DNA from: Xenorhabdus doucetiae
GTDB lineage: Bacteria > Pseudomonadota > Gammaproteobacteria > Enterobacterales > Enterobacteriaceae
NCBI RefSeq assembly: GCF_000968195.1
Contig: NZ_FO704550.1
Coordinates: 3,038,001 to 3,102,000, forward strand
Length of the DNA stretch: 64,000 nucleotides
Direction of reading: 5' to 3'
A model generated the notes under the pieces. That model did no database searches and had not been told where the DNA came from. It was given only the letters and a program-made list of their open reading frames with translations. Of the stretch, positions 33,535 to 42,971 are shown in pieces. Each line of letters begins with the position of its first letter. Position 1 is the first letter of the stretch. Position numbers and translations under genes: made by a program.

Positions 33535-33854
33535 CCACAACACGCTGGAAGCTATGAGCGAGGAGCAGACGTTGATGGAGATTCACTTGTGCCAAGCATG
33601 AATGTATATATGGGATGCCAGTGCCAGGAACTATAACAGCCCATGGAAGTAGTTCACTAATATGCACAAAATCCATACAGGCTATTGACTGTCTTTGGAT
33701 TTTTTCATATCGTAACTGACAGGTTCTGCGCAGACCTGTCAGCCTGTAGACAAATCCGCCAACGCGCTTTTTACCCATTCAGCTTTTCAGAGCATATCCT
33801 TTTAACTTTGCTCTGTGTTTACAGGCCGCAGAGTATTTGTAAAAGGAATATGCA
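33535..33854. other. Remnant DNA before the next gene
   Basis: No intact gene is present. Short frames near 33590-33660 contain NVYMG and PGTITAHGSS, faintly PAAR-like, but too short to name. A GACAGGTTCTGCGCAGACCTGTC inverted repeat is at about 33717-33739. The AT-rich end with AAGGAA precedes the ORF at 33855. Confidence 0.45.
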
Positions 33855-34778
33855 ATGCTTCCACGTCTCAGCGTTAACAACCACCGTTATGTTCCACCAG
33901 TAGATCAACTACGCAAGCAGGCCCGTTTTCTTAGAGATCACTGCAATGTTCAGTTGAACCATGCCTATGAAATGGTAGCGTATTTCTATCGGTTTTCTAA
34001 CTGGGGAGATCTGATTAACTATACCAATAGCAATATAGCTATCGAGAATCAGAGAAACGTTGCCCAAATGCGAGAGGTGCTCCAGACATACAGAAAAAGT
34101 CTGCCAGCTGCTGACCTGCTGCGAGTAACCCAATTAACGGCGCAATCTGGAACCTTAACGGAGGCTGTTGAGAATGACCGCATAAAAGCACTAAACGATC
34201 TGGATATCGTTCAGTTCTATAATTGCCTGCATGATAAAGAATATTGGAGTGAGCCGACGGTTTCTTGGTATGACGTACTTGATGAGACCGACAGATGCTT
34301 GGTGTTGCTTGCCAAACGGACAGCATTGAAGGGGCGTATCAAGACAGTAAATCCTCATATTAGTTTTCCCTGGTTTGGGTTCAAAATGTATGGATATCTG
34401 TATGTTAATGGAAACACGTTGAACTACAAATGCAGAGAACTGGACAGCTACCTCTGGCCTTCAGAAGAGCAATATAAAAAAGTATTCAGTAGATCTTGGT
34501 TTGCTGCCTATATCAGTGGCTTTATCCGTACGCAACTTCGCTCGCTTTGTACCTCCGGTTTTTCAGGAAAGGTGTCTTTTGCGAGAGTAAATTTTATCGA
34601 TTTGGTTGCAGGGCAAGTAGTACTACCATACCTTGATGAGTATGAAGATTTAGATGACGATGAAGTAATAAGAGCCGCAATAAATGAAGTAGTTGAAAAA
34701 CTGCTCAGTATGGGAGGTGTCAGGGATACAAAAAAGCAAAATGTAACCTTCACTTTTGGCAATGGTGAGATATATTGA
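33855..34778 (+). CDS. Unknown 307-residue protein with a Glyoxalase_8-like N-terminal helix pair
   Basis: The protein starts MLPRLSVNNHRYVPPVDQLR. Residues 18-55 (QLRKQARFLRDHCNVQLNHAYEMVAYFYRFSNWGDL) resemble the short helical segment 'K-A--L---L--SHSQALELVA--HGFRDW-TL' that I recall at the start of several plasmid and phage proteins. The remainder (residues 100-280) is unrecognised, with WYDVLDETDRCLVLLAKRTA and acidic DEYEDLDDDEVI. It is translationally coupled to a 61-residue membrane ORF (TGATG overlap). Island location and the two-gene layout are compatible with a defence or mobile-element function, but nothing shows it directly. Confidence 0.65.
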   Translation: MLPRLSVNNHRYVPPVDQLRKQARFLRDHCNVQLNHAYEMVAYFYRFSNWGDLINYTNSNIAIENQRNVAQMREVLQTYRKSLPAADLLRVTQLTAQSGTLTEAVENDRIKALNDLDIVQFYNCLHDKEYWSEPTVSWYDVLDETDRCLVLLAKRTALKGRIKTVNPHISFPWFGFKMYGYLYVNGNTLNYKCRELDSYLWPSEEQYKKVFSRSWFAAYISGFIRTQLRSLCTSGFSGKVSFARVNFIDLVAGQVVLPYLDEYEDLDDDEVIRAAINEVVEKLLSMGGVRDTKKQNVTFTFGNGEIY

Positions 34779-34963
34779 TGGACAGTTCATTTTTGGATCT
34801 ACTTAGTGGGTTGCCATCTTCGACGACTGCATTTATTTTACTGGCAGGTGTAATATGTACACTAGCCAAACAAGGCTGCTTTCCCTCTCTGTCGCAGCGC
34901 CAGTTTTTTTGCCTAATAATGACATTTTCAGGAATTATTGGTTTTAAAGTTTTGTTCGGATAA
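34778..34963 (+). CDS. Small membrane protein coupled to the 307-residue protein
   Basis: The ATG at 34778 overlaps the preceding TGA by one base. The 61 residues (MDSSFLDLLSGLPSSTTAFI) include two hydrophobic segments (STTAFILLAGVICTLA and FFCLIMTFSGIIGFKVLF) around a short polar loop. It probably spans the inner membrane twice. Coupling implies co-function with the upstream protein. Confidence 0.6.
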   Translation: MDSSFLDLLSGLPSSTTAFILLAGVICTLAKQGCFPSLSQRQFFCLIMTFSGIIGFKVLFG

Positions 34964-35334
34964 AACGATTAGATGCGATAAAGCAGAACCCTCACTGTGT
35001 ATTGATGGTTTATGCTGTTTAAACCTGCACAAAAAAATGTGATCTGAACCGTCAATCAACTGGCCTGAAGCGCAGAAAACTGTTGTGGACATTGAAAATT
35101 ATTACATAAGGCAACAATTTCTGATTTTTCTCGATGGTAATATTTCACACCCACAATATTTGAAGTGAACTCGAATGGTTGGACACAATCAGCGGACAAT
35201 ATTGCATCCAAAATTGACTACTGACAGAAACTAAAAAGGTCGCTAAAGCGACCCTTTAAATACCGTGATTTTCTTTCACTTATGTAGATATTATGATCCT
35301 ATAAAAATCTATCCGGCCATCACCTCATAGTTAC
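34964..35334. other. Intergenic stretch with the cat terminator
   Basis: This region of about 370 bp has no ORF of note. The stem GGTCGC-TAAA-GCGACC (35238-35253) followed leftward by TTTTTAG is a good terminator for the cat gene. The rest is AT-rich without clear features. Confidence 0.6.
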
Positions 35335-35976
35335 TTACTCTAATCTTTCGTTACACATTTTCTGTATGGTATTCATTAACCTTGCAACATGAAAGCCATC
35401 ACACGCCGCATGGTGAACCTGAATAGCTAATGGCAAAATAATCTGATCACTGTCTTTATAATATTTACCCATAGTAAATATCGGTGCAAAATAATCCGTA
35501 AAATTAGCTACATTAAGATTAAATCCATCAAAACTTACCCATGGCAACGATGAAATATGAAAATGATTCGCTGGCTGATTCGGTTGTGGAAAAAAACTCA
35601 CATCGGCCTTGTAACGTTCAAAATTAGTTGCATAGTTTGCTAAAAAACAATGAAAATCCGGAGAGTATTCAGCCCAAAGCGAAGAAAAGGTTTCAGTCTC
35701 CTGATGGAAAATGGTAAAAGCGGGATCTACCTTATCCCAGATAATCAAATCATCATCTTTTATCGCTAACTTGAACTCAGAATATAAATTAACTGCCTTT
35801 GAAAGGATATAGATTATTGCTGGGTAAAATTTATATTCTTTTTCAGTCAATGAAGAGATTAAACGTGTAATATCAATTTTCGTTGTTAAGCTAAACCCGC
35901 ACTGAACACTATGACGATAATAAGCAAAGTGCTCTTTCCGATTCCAATTTTCGATATCAAATTTTGTATAATTCAC
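35335..35976 (-). CDS. cat: Chloramphenicol O-acetyltransferase (CatA type)
   Basis: This 213-residue enzyme transfers acetyl from acetyl-CoA to chloramphenicol. Signatures are NWNRKEHFAYYRHSVQCGF near the N-terminus, SSLPWVSFDGFNLN and the catalytic LAIQVHHAACDGFHVARL (HH at 188-189). Its length is standard for trimeric CAT. It stands alone with its own terminator in the accessory zone. Chromosomal cat genes of this type occur in Proteus, Photorhabdus and relatives, so recent acquisition is not certain. No leader-peptide attenuator was identified. Confidence 0.94.
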   Translation of the reverse strand: MNYTKFDIENWNRKEHFAYYRHSVQCGFSLTTKIDITRLISSLTEKEYKFYPAIIYILSKAVNLYSEFKLAIKDDDLIIWDKVDPAFTIFHQETETFSSLWAEYSPDFHCFLANYATNFERYKADVSFFPQPNQPANHFHISSLPWVSFDGFNLNVANFTDYFAPIFTMGKYYKDSDQIILPLAIQVHHAACDGFHVARLMNTIQKMCNERLE

Positions 35977-36481
35977 ATTTTTACCCTTCTAAAAAAATTA
36001 ATGAGATAATTTAATTAGAAGGGCATTCTCTCTGTATTTATTTGATTCATATATGCCATAATCTGTCGTCTCTAGTTGTTTTACCTTTGTGTTTGAGTAA
36101 GTCTATACACAAATCCGCAAAGTGCTATAAATATATACCTTTATTTAGCGATGGTAGGCCAGCATTGAACAAAAAGCAACGGTTTATTTTTTCACCTTAT
36201 CGAATACCAATTTGGCAGATTTTTCTCCCGTGTAACACTAATTCATCAGTTTTTCATAAAAGAATAACCGCGTTCCATGCAATGGCAACGGTTGGTACTG
36301 GGCGCATAAAAAATCAGGAGAGGCTGGTTGGATACCCCTGGAATATGTTGAATTTTAAAATGCCATAATTATGACTGCCATCCCAGTATTCGCCATAATA
36401 TTGTGATTATACTGTTTCTTCTCAAATAAAATTTCCAATAGCATTAATAAGATACGCTACATCGCGTAGGAGTCTCAAGTC
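35977..36481. other. Intergenic stretch, no supported gene
   Basis: A frame of 108 codons (36042-36368) exists but has no ribosome-binding site and an unlikely composition. The region is AT-rich and probably contains the promoters of cat (leftward) and of the ammonia-lyase gene (rightward; GTAGGAG before 36482). Confidence 0.6.
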
Positions 36482-37453
36482 ATGAAGTTTATTCCTGATT
36501 ATCATCATATATCTGAAGCCCATTCTCGTATTAAACCCTATATCAATAAAACACCGGTATTCACCTCAACAACAGTCAATGAAATTTTCGGTGCCCAAGT
36601 CTATTTTAAATGTGAAAATTATCAAAAAATGGGGGCATTCAAATTTCGTGGAGCCATAAATGCCCTATGCCAGTTTAGTGATGAACAGAAAAAAGCAGGG
36701 GTAATTGCTTTTTCATCGGGCAATCATGCCCAAGCCATTGCACTAGCCGCTAAGTTATTGAATATTTCTGCCACCATTATCATGCCGCACGATTCTCCTC
36801 AGGTTAAGATAACCGCAACAAAAGGCTATGGTGGAAACGTCGTTTTTTACGACAGATATACGGAAGATCGCGAAGTAATCGGCCGGCAATTGGCAGAGAA
36901 ACATGGCATGACACTGATTCCGCCTTTCGATCACCCCCATATCATTGCCGGTCAAGGCACGGCGGCGAAGGAGCTGTTCGAAGAAACCGGCGAGTTGGAT
37001 GCGCTGTTTGTGCCGCTCGGCGGTGGGGGTTTATTATCCGGCTCGGCGCTTGCTGCCGCCCATTTATCCCCTACCTGCCAGGTTTTTGGTGTCGAACCCG
37101 CGGCCGGTAATGATGGTCAGCAATCTTTTCAAAAAAGTGAAATCGTCCATATAGATACCCCAAAAACCATTGCAGATGGTGCCCAAACCCAGCATTTGGG
37201 GCAACGCAATTTTGCTATCATCCGCCATCTTGTCAAAGATATTCTTACGGCGTCAGATGATCAACTCGTTGATGCTATGTACTTTTTAGCCGAGCGAATG
37301 AAAACCATTGTCGAACCTACCGGCTGTTTAGGGTTTGCTGCGGCAAAGGCCATGCGGGAACAATTGAAAGGTCAACGTATTGGCATTATCTTAAGTGGCG
37401 GAAATATCGATATAAAACAATATGCCCATTTATTGGAAAATAAATTTCATTAA
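36482..37453 (+). CDS. PLP-dependent threo-3-hydroxyaspartate/threonine-serine ammonia-lyase
   Basis: This 323-residue fold-type II PLP enzyme begins MKFIPDYHHISEAHSRIKPY. KCENYQKMGAFKFRGAINAL carries the Schiff-base lysine (K54); SSGNHAQAIALAAKLL and LGGGGLLSGSALAAAH bind the cofactor phosphate; LSGGNID is near the C-terminus. The GAFKFRGA form and short length fit the serine racemase/threo-3-hydroxyaspartate ammonia-lyase group rather than the biosynthetic IlvA. The reaction is probably deamination of a beta-hydroxy amino acid to a keto acid and ammonia. If threonine were the substrate it would make 2-oxobutyrate, a propionyl-CoA precursor, which would fit the nearby prp locus. Confidence 0.85.
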   Translation: MKFIPDYHHISEAHSRIKPYINKTPVFTSTTVNEIFGAQVYFKCENYQKMGAFKFRGAINALCQFSDEQKKAGVIAFSSGNHAQAIALAAKLLNISATIIMPHDSPQVKITATKGYGGNVVFYDRYTEDREVIGRQLAEKHGMTLIPPFDHPHIIAGQGTAAKELFEETGELDALFVPLGGGGLLSGSALAAAHLSPTCQVFGVEPAAGNDGQQSFQKSEIVHIDTPKTIADGAQTQHLGQRNFAIIRHLVKDILTASDDQLVDAMYFLAERMKTIVEPTGCLGFAAAKAMREQLKGQRIGIILSGGNIDIKQYAHLLENKFH

Positions 37454-37723
37454 CACTCATTGTTTATCAATTAACCTATCCGATTAGCATGATAAAAAAC
37501 GGGGTTAGTCATTAGAATAAAGTAAGAAATAATGATGACAGCTCCGGGGCAACTCATCGTAATATAGCCACATTATTAAAATATTACCATTTAACTTCAC
37601 TCATTGCATGGTTGATAAACAAATCAATAAATGCTAATCATAATCCAGAAAAATCACCGTTGCTGATTAAAAATATCAACATCATTAATGAAATAATATT
37701 GAAATATTGAAGAGGTCACTAAG

Positions 37724-38875
37724 ATGAACAAAAACATTATTATTGTTTATGGGTTTTCGGAATATAGAAGAAATTATCTGTATCATATTCAAAACGCCAA
37801 CCCTAATGATATTTATATCACTATGGATAATATACTCTTTAGCTCAGGAATACTCGCACGCAGTGGGAACAACATAATGAAATTTAAACAATTTTTTGAA
37901 AACAATGGACAAAGTGAATATCTTGTCAACACAAAAAAAGATACTTATGTTAATTATTTTTACGAATCAGTTAAAAACAATAATTTCTTTGATCCAAAAC
38001 TCTGTGAAAACATGACAAAAAAAATAGATACAAATACCATAAATTACCTATTTCGCAGCCTTAGTTATTTTTTGAGATACGACTTTTTAAAGGGAAATTA
38101 TTCCGAATTATCAATCAGTACCACGTTAAATAGGAGAAAAGGAAATGTAACCAAAAAAGGTGACTATAAAGAGTATAAAAATTATCAGGCTGGGTTTCTC
38201 GCCAAAAATAATCTTAAACGCCCTAATCCTTTCTCAGCCAATACAAAAAAAGATGTAGTCAATCCTATATTAGAGTATGATAATTACCCTAATCGTTCAA
38301 GTGGTAGGTTTATCTCAAATTCTTCTTACGGCCATTATAATATTGGCAATAGAGAATATACCTCTGGCATTTTTAATGCTTTCCATCAAAGTGATAAAGA
38401 AGGATTTAAAAACCTGCTTAACTTTAAGGAGAATATAGATAAACGTGGAAATCGTTATTACCCAGAGAAGGATAAAATTACTGAAAAAGACAGAGAGATG
38501 TTCGCACATGGAGATGTCATTACAAATTGTTTTGCAAAGTCTTTTATCCGAAAATTATGCAAATTATCCATTGATTGGGCTGAACTAGAAGCCAGTAAAG
38601 CAGACTCACCTATAAAGAAAATTATCTTTTATGTAGAAGAACATCCACCCCTTAATATTGCAAAAGTTGATAATATGAATGTACATAACTTCCATCATAA
38701 ATGGAGACATAGTGATTTCAAGGATATTGGTTCCAACAATAGAAATTTTCCGATTACTTATTCAGAGCTAAAATATGCCACTGAATTAACAAAAAGGAAA
38801 ACAGATCATCATATAGAATTCGTTCAGGTAGAAAATAGATTTGCTAACGCCAAAATGGTCATTGATAATCTTTAA
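37724..38875 (+). CDS. Unknown low-GC 383-residue protein
   Basis: The gene is strikingly AT-rich and Asn/Lys-rich compared with its neighbours. It begins MNKNIIIVYGFSEYRRNYLY and contains NIMKFKQFFENNGQSEYLVN, LNRRKGNVTKKGDYKEY and a C-terminal region IKKIIFYVEEHPPLNIAKVD with several His (HNFHHKWRHSDF). No signal peptide or membrane segment is evident. It overlaps the prpR 3' end by 4 bp, convergently. Composition, isolation and lack of relatives known to me suggest a horizontally acquired effector or toxin, but this is inference only. Confidence 0.65.
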   Translation: MNKNIIIVYGFSEYRRNYLYHIQNANPNDIYITMDNILFSSGILARSGNNIMKFKQFFENNGQSEYLVNTKKDTYVNYFYESVKNNNFFDPKLCENMTKKIDTNTINYLFRSLSYFLRYDFLKGNYSELSISTTLNRRKGNVTKKGDYKEYKNYQAGFLAKNNLKRPNPFSANTKKDVVNPILEYDNYPNRSSGRFISNSSYGHYNIGNREYTSGIFNAFHQSDKEGFKNLLNFKENIDKRGNRYYPEKDKITEKDREMFAHGDVITNCFAKSFIRKLCKLSIDWAELEASKADSPIKKIIFYVEEHPPLNIAKVDNMNVHNFHHKWRHSDFKDIGSNNRNFPITYSELKYATELTKRKTDHHIEFVQVENRFANAKMVIDNL

Positions 38876-40554
38876 TCCTCTGAAATGGTTTTCATTTTGT
38901 CCTGTTCCCGCTTTAACCTCCGCCATAACGTCGTGCGGCTAATTCCCAGATATTCTGCGGCCGCACGTCGATCACCTGAAAATCGCGCGACAACGTCGTG
39001 TATTGAAATATTCTTCATTGAAGAAGGGTTTTTAATCAAAGAAGATATTTCAATCTGGGCGGTTTTCATATCGTTGCTGATAACATGCGTATCAATATGA
39101 CGCTCAGGTGAGAGAGATAATACCAATGCCGGCGTCAGCACCTGTTCAGGATGAGCGCTCAAATAAAGCGCTGTCCGTTCCATCAAGTTACGCAGTTCAC
39201 GCACATTTCCCGGCCAATGGTAGGCGTGCAATACCTCATGACACTTAGCCAGTTCCGCTATTCGCGATGCAGAAACGGGTAAGTTAAGTGCCGCAAAAGC
39301 CCGTTGTAAGTACTCTATTGCCAACAAGCCAATATCATTTTCCCTCGCCCTTAATGCCGGTACATTGATGCGTAATACACTCAAACGGTAGAACAAATCG
39401 GCCCGAAAACGCCCTTCCCTGACCCAAGTATCCAAATCACAATGCGTGGCACAGATGATCCGAACATCGACAGCAATCGGACGATATCCGCCAACCCTGA
39501 CCACGGATTTTTCTTCCAATACCCTTAATAACCGTGTTTGTAACGGTAACGGCATTTCACCAATTTCATCCAGAAATAATGTCCCCCTGTGCGCAATTTC
39601 AAATAACCCTGCACGCCCGCCACGCCTTGAACCCGTAAAAGCGCCTTCCTCATAGCCAAACAGTTCAGCCTCCAGCAAAGACTCGGTAATCGCACCACAG
39701 TTAACGGCAACAAACGGCCGTGGATGCTTACCCGCCAACTGCCCGTAACGCAAGGCATATTCATGATGAATCGCCTGTGCCACCAACTCTTTTCCTGTAC
39801 CGCTTTCTCCCTGAATCAAAACCGTGGCGGTCGAACGGGAATACAGCATAATCGTATCGCGGACATGCTCTATCGCAGTGGAATTTCCCCTGATATCGCT
39901 GATTGTGTGCCGTGTGCGTAGCTTATCTTCTGTCGGATAAGGCGAAATCGCCGCCTGATTGAGTTTGGTCATGCGCGCTATCTCTAAGGCATCTTGAAAT
40001 GCTTGTCGAATGGAGTCTGCCGAATAGACAAAAATTCCCACCAGTTCAGCTTCATAAGCCAGATCGGTAATTAATCCTGCGCCCACAATCACCTTAATGC
40101 CTGCCGCCTTCAACGCATTAACCTGTGCCCTGGCATCTTCCTCCGTAACATAACTACGTTGTTCAATGCGTAAATTGAAACGCTGCTGAAATTCTTCTAA
40201 TGCCGGCAAGGTATCCTGATAAGTGATCACACCGATGCGGGAACTGATTTGTCGGGCGCGCGCCAGTGCCTGCATAACATCAAATCCGCTGGCTTTGGCA
40301 ATAATGACGGGTACGGACAAACGGCTTTTTAAATAAGCACCATTCGATCCCGCGCAAATCACAGCGTCACAGTGTTCAGTTTCCAGCCGTTTGCGAAGAT
40401 GTTGAACTGCGCGCTCAAAACCCAATTGAATCGGCGTGATATCCGCCTGATGATCAAATTCCGGGGTAATATCACGAAAAAGGTCAAAAAGCCGGGAAAC
40501 AGAAACCGTCCAGATCACCGGCCTATTATTTTCTCCTGCGTGTACTGAAGCCAT
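38872..40554 (-). CDS. prpR: Propionate catabolism sigma-54-dependent activator PrpR
   Basis: The 560-residue regulator has an N-terminal PrpR sensory domain (to about residue 200, IWTVSVSRLFDLFRDITPEF; senses 2-methylcitrate in Salmonella). The AAA+ core follows, with Walker A GESGTGKE (249-256), the sigma-54 contact loop GAFTGS (304-309, Ser in place of the usual Ala) and LFLDEIGEMPLPLQTRLLRV. A Fis-type helix-turn-helix forms the C-terminus (RAAAEYLGISRTTLWRRLKR). It is divergent from prpBCDE and activates it through the sites at 40601-40662. Confidence 0.95.
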   Translation of the reverse strand: MASVHAGENNRPVIWTVSVSRLFDLFRDITPEFDHQADITPIQLGFERAVQHLRKRLETEHCDAVICAGSNGAYLKSRLSVPVIIAKASGFDVMQALARARQISSRIGVITYQDTLPALEEFQQRFNLRIEQRSYVTEEDARAQVNALKAAGIKVIVGAGLITDLAYEAELVGIFVYSADSIRQAFQDALEIARMTKLNQAAISPYPTEDKLRTRHTISDIRGNSTAIEHVRDTIMLYSRSTATVLIQGESGTGKELVAQAIHHEYALRYGQLAGKHPRPFVAVNCGAITESLLEAELFGYEEGAFTGSRRGGRAGLFEIAHRGTLFLDEIGEMPLPLQTRLLRVLEEKSVVRVGGYRPIAVDVRIICATHCDLDTWVREGRFRADLFYRLSVLRINVPALRARENDIGLLAIEYLQRAFAALNLPVSASRIAELAKCHEVLHAYHWPGNVRELRNLMERTALYLSAHPEQVLTPALVLSLSPERHIDTHVISNDMKTAQIEISSLIKNPSSMKNISIHDVVARFSGDRRAAAEYLGISRTTLWRRLKREQDKMKTISED

Positions 40555-40862
40555 ATTTTCTCCCCTATTGCCTGTCAGGCGTTTATCTGAATAGGTTCAG
40601 TTGACTGTTTCATTCCTGAAATTTGAAACAAAAATGAAACACAGTCAATTCAAGATGAAACAAACAGACATTATAGCCCATCGTTAAACCGTCACCATTA
40701 ATTAACCAAAATCCATCCATCTTATTAATTTAGATAATAAAAATAATGTATTGGTTAGAACTCCAACTTATCCACTTCTCTGATTTTAACCATTGGCATA
40801 AACCTTGCTTGAATCACAATCAAATACAAATTGGTTTCATTTTAGTAACAATGAGGTTATAT
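40555..40862 (+). promoter_or_regulatory. prpR-prpB control region with sigma-54 promoter
   Basis: TGGCATA (40794-40800), AACC and TTGCT (40805-40809) give the exact GG-N10-GC spacing of a -24/-12 promoter for prpB. Upstream, TTGACTGTTTCAT (40601-40613) and ATGAAACACAGTCAA (40634-40648) form an inverted repeat, with a further ATGAAACA at 40655; these are likely PrpR sites. An IHF site probably lies in the AT-rich DNA between them. Confidence 0.85.
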
Positions 40863-41768
40863 ATGGCATTTTATTCCGCTGGTTTGGCTTTTCGTCGAGC
40901 AATAGAAGCCGAATCTCCGTTACAAGTCGTCGGAACCCTCAACGCAAACCACGCACTGCTGGCAAAACGGGCGGGTTACAAGGCGATTTACCTTTCAGGT
41001 GGCGGGGTTTCTGCGGGTTCGCTGGGGCTGCCCGATTTGGGGATCTCGACACTGGATGATGTGTTGATTGATGTCCGCCGCATTACTGATGTCTGTGACC
41101 TACCCCTGCTTGTCGATGCCGATGTTGGGTTCGGTTCCTCAGCGTTTAATATCGCCCGCACAATTCGTTCTATGATTAAAGCAGGTGCTGCGGGTGTTCA
41201 TATTGAAGATCAGGTCGGTGCCAAACGTTGCGGCCATCGTCCAAATAAAGAGATTGTTGCCAAACAGGAGATGGTCGACCGCATCAAGGCCGCCGTTGAT
41301 GCCCGCACCGATGAGAATTTTGTCATTATGGCCCGCACGGACGCATTGGCAGTAGAAGGGCTGGATGCCGCACTGGACAGGGCTATGGCGTATATCGAAG
41401 CGGGTGCCGATATGCTGTTCCCGGAAGCCATTACCGCGCTGCCAATGTATCAGGCATTCGCGGCCAGAACACAGGTGCCTGTTTTGGCTAATATTACTGA
41501 GTTCGGGGCAACGCCACTTTTTACTGTCGAAGAGTTAAGGAGCGTCAACGTCGCCATTGCCCTTTACCCCCTGTCGGCGTTTCGGGCGATGAATAAGGCG
41601 GCCGAACAGGTCTATACCGCATTGCGTCGCGATGGCACCCAGAAAAATGTCATCAATATGATGCAAACCCGTAATGAACTTTATGAAAGCATCAACTACT
41701 ACGATTTTGAACGAAAACTGGATGCCCTGTTTTCCCTGAAAAATAGCAGAGGTGATACTGATGAGTAA
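40863..41768 (+). CDS. prpB: 2-methylisocitrate lyase
   Basis: From ATG at 40863 (GAGG upstream) the enzyme has 301 residues, MAFYSAGLAFRRAIEAESPL. It cleaves 2-methylisocitrate to succinate and pyruvate. The Mg-binding LPLLVDADVGFG and the catalytic AKRCGHRP loop (Cys123) are present. The frame is open upstream to 40746, but that part contains the sigma-54 promoter and is not coding. The stop overlaps the prpC start by 8 bp (ATGAGTAA). Confidence 0.96.
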   Translation: MAFYSAGLAFRRAIEAESPLQVVGTLNANHALLAKRAGYKAIYLSGGGVSAGSLGLPDLGISTLDDVLIDVRRITDVCDLPLLVDADVGFGSSAFNIARTIRSMIKAGAAGVHIEDQVGAKRCGHRPNKEIVAKQEMVDRIKAAVDARTDENFVIMARTDALAVEGLDAALDRAMAYIEAGADMLFPEAITALPMYQAFAARTQVPVLANITEFGATPLFTVEELRSVNVAIALYPLSAFRAMNKAAEQVYTALRRDGTQKNVINMMQTRNELYESINYYDFERKLDALFSLKNSRGDTDE

Positions 41769-42933
41769 GCAAAATACGACAACGGGCGTTTCTGAACCGA
41801 CCTCATTCAAACCGAAAAAATCAGTGGCGTTGTCCGGCGTGACGGCAGGCAATACGGCACTCTGTACCGTCGGCAAAAATGGCAATGACTTACATTACCG
41901 TGGCTATGATATTCTCGATTTGGCCGCCCATTGTGAGTTTGAAGAGGTCGCTTATCTGCTTATCCACGATAAACTCCCTTCCCGCGCAGAACTGACCGCC
42001 TACAAAAACAAACTGAAATCCTTGCGCGGCCTGCCCAGCAGCGTCAAGGCCGCACTGGAAGCCCTGCCGGCGCTAGCCCACCCAATGGATGTGATGCGTA
42101 CCGGCGTTTCGGTTTTGGGCTGCACGTTGCCGGAAAAAGAAGATCATAACCTCGCCGCTGCCCGTGATATCGCGGATCGCCTGCTCGCCTCTCTCGGTTC
42201 AATCCTGCTGTATTGGTATCACTACAGTCATAATGGCCGCCGTATTGACGTTGAAACCGATGACGATTCCATTGGCGGGCACTTCCTCCACCTGCTGCAT
42301 GGTCAAAAACCGCGCGGATCGTGGGAAAAGGCCATGCACGCTTCCCTGATCCTGTACGCTGAACATGAATTTAATGCGTCCACCTTTACCAGCCGGGTGA
42401 TTGCGGGCACGGGTTCGGATATTTATTCTGCCATTATCGGAGGGATTGGTGCCCTGCGGGGGCCAAAGCATGGCGGAGCCAATGAAGTCTCCTTCGAAAT
42501 CCAGCAACGCTATGATAGCGCTGCACAAGCCGAAGCCGATATTCTGGCCCGTTTGGCAAGAAAAGAGGTCATTATTGGTTTCGGCCATCCAGTGTATACC
42601 GTTTCTGATCCCCGCCATAAAGTGATTAAAACTATTGCCTTGCAACTTTCCCAAGAAGCCGGCACCACCCAGATGTATGACATTGCCGGTCGGATTGAAT
42701 CTGTGATGTGGGAGCACAAGAAAATGTTTCCGAATGTCGATTGGTTATCGGCGGTGTCCTATCACATGATGGGCGTGCCGACGGCCATGTTTACCCCGCT
42801 GTTTGTGATGGCCCGTACTTCCGGTTGGGCTGCCCACATTATTGAACAGCGCATTGATAACAAAATCATCCGTCCATCGGCGAACTATACCGGCCCTGAA
42901 AACTTGGCATTTATACCGATTGCACAGCGTTAA
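41761..42933 (+). CDS. prpC: 2-methylcitrate synthase
   Basis: Starting at ATG 41761 inside the end of prpB, the 390-residue enzyme condenses propionyl-CoA with oxaloacetate. It has citrate-synthase signatures: LHYRGYDILDLAAHCEFEEV, WYHYSHNGRRI, AGTGSDIYSAIIGGIGALRG then PKHGGANE, and GFGHPVYTVSDPRHK, with the catalytic His and Asp residues. The length is normal for bacterial PrpC. Confidence 0.96.
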   Translation: MSKQNTTTGVSEPTSFKPKKSVALSGVTAGNTALCTVGKNGNDLHYRGYDILDLAAHCEFEEVAYLLIHDKLPSRAELTAYKNKLKSLRGLPSSVKAALEALPALAHPMDVMRTGVSVLGCTLPEKEDHNLAAARDIADRLLASLGSILLYWYHYSHNGRRIDVETDDDSIGGHFLHLLHGQKPRGSWEKAMHASLILYAEHEFNASTFTSRVIAGTGSDIYSAIIGGIGALRGPKHGGANEVSFEIQQRYDSAAQAEADILARLARKEVIIGFGHPVYTVSDPRHKVIKTIALQLSQEAGTTQMYDIAGRIESVMWEHKKMFPNVDWLSAVSYHMMGVPTAMFTPLFVMARTSGWAAHIIEQRIDNKIIRPSANYTGPENLAFIPIAQR

Positions 42934-42971
42934 TCACCCGATTCATAAATAACACGATTTAAGGATTGATT

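Noticed and set aside
33580..33720. PAAR-repeat protein remnant
   Set aside because: Only two short stretches in different frames resemble PAAR proteins; too little to support a call.
36042..36368. 108-codon plus-strand ORF between cat and the ammonia-lyase gene
   Set aside because: No ribosome-binding site, unlikely residue composition and no operon context.
40746..40862. N-terminal extension of PrpB
   Set aside because: It spans the sigma-54 promoter, and the homologous start is the ATG at 40863 with a good ribosome-binding site.
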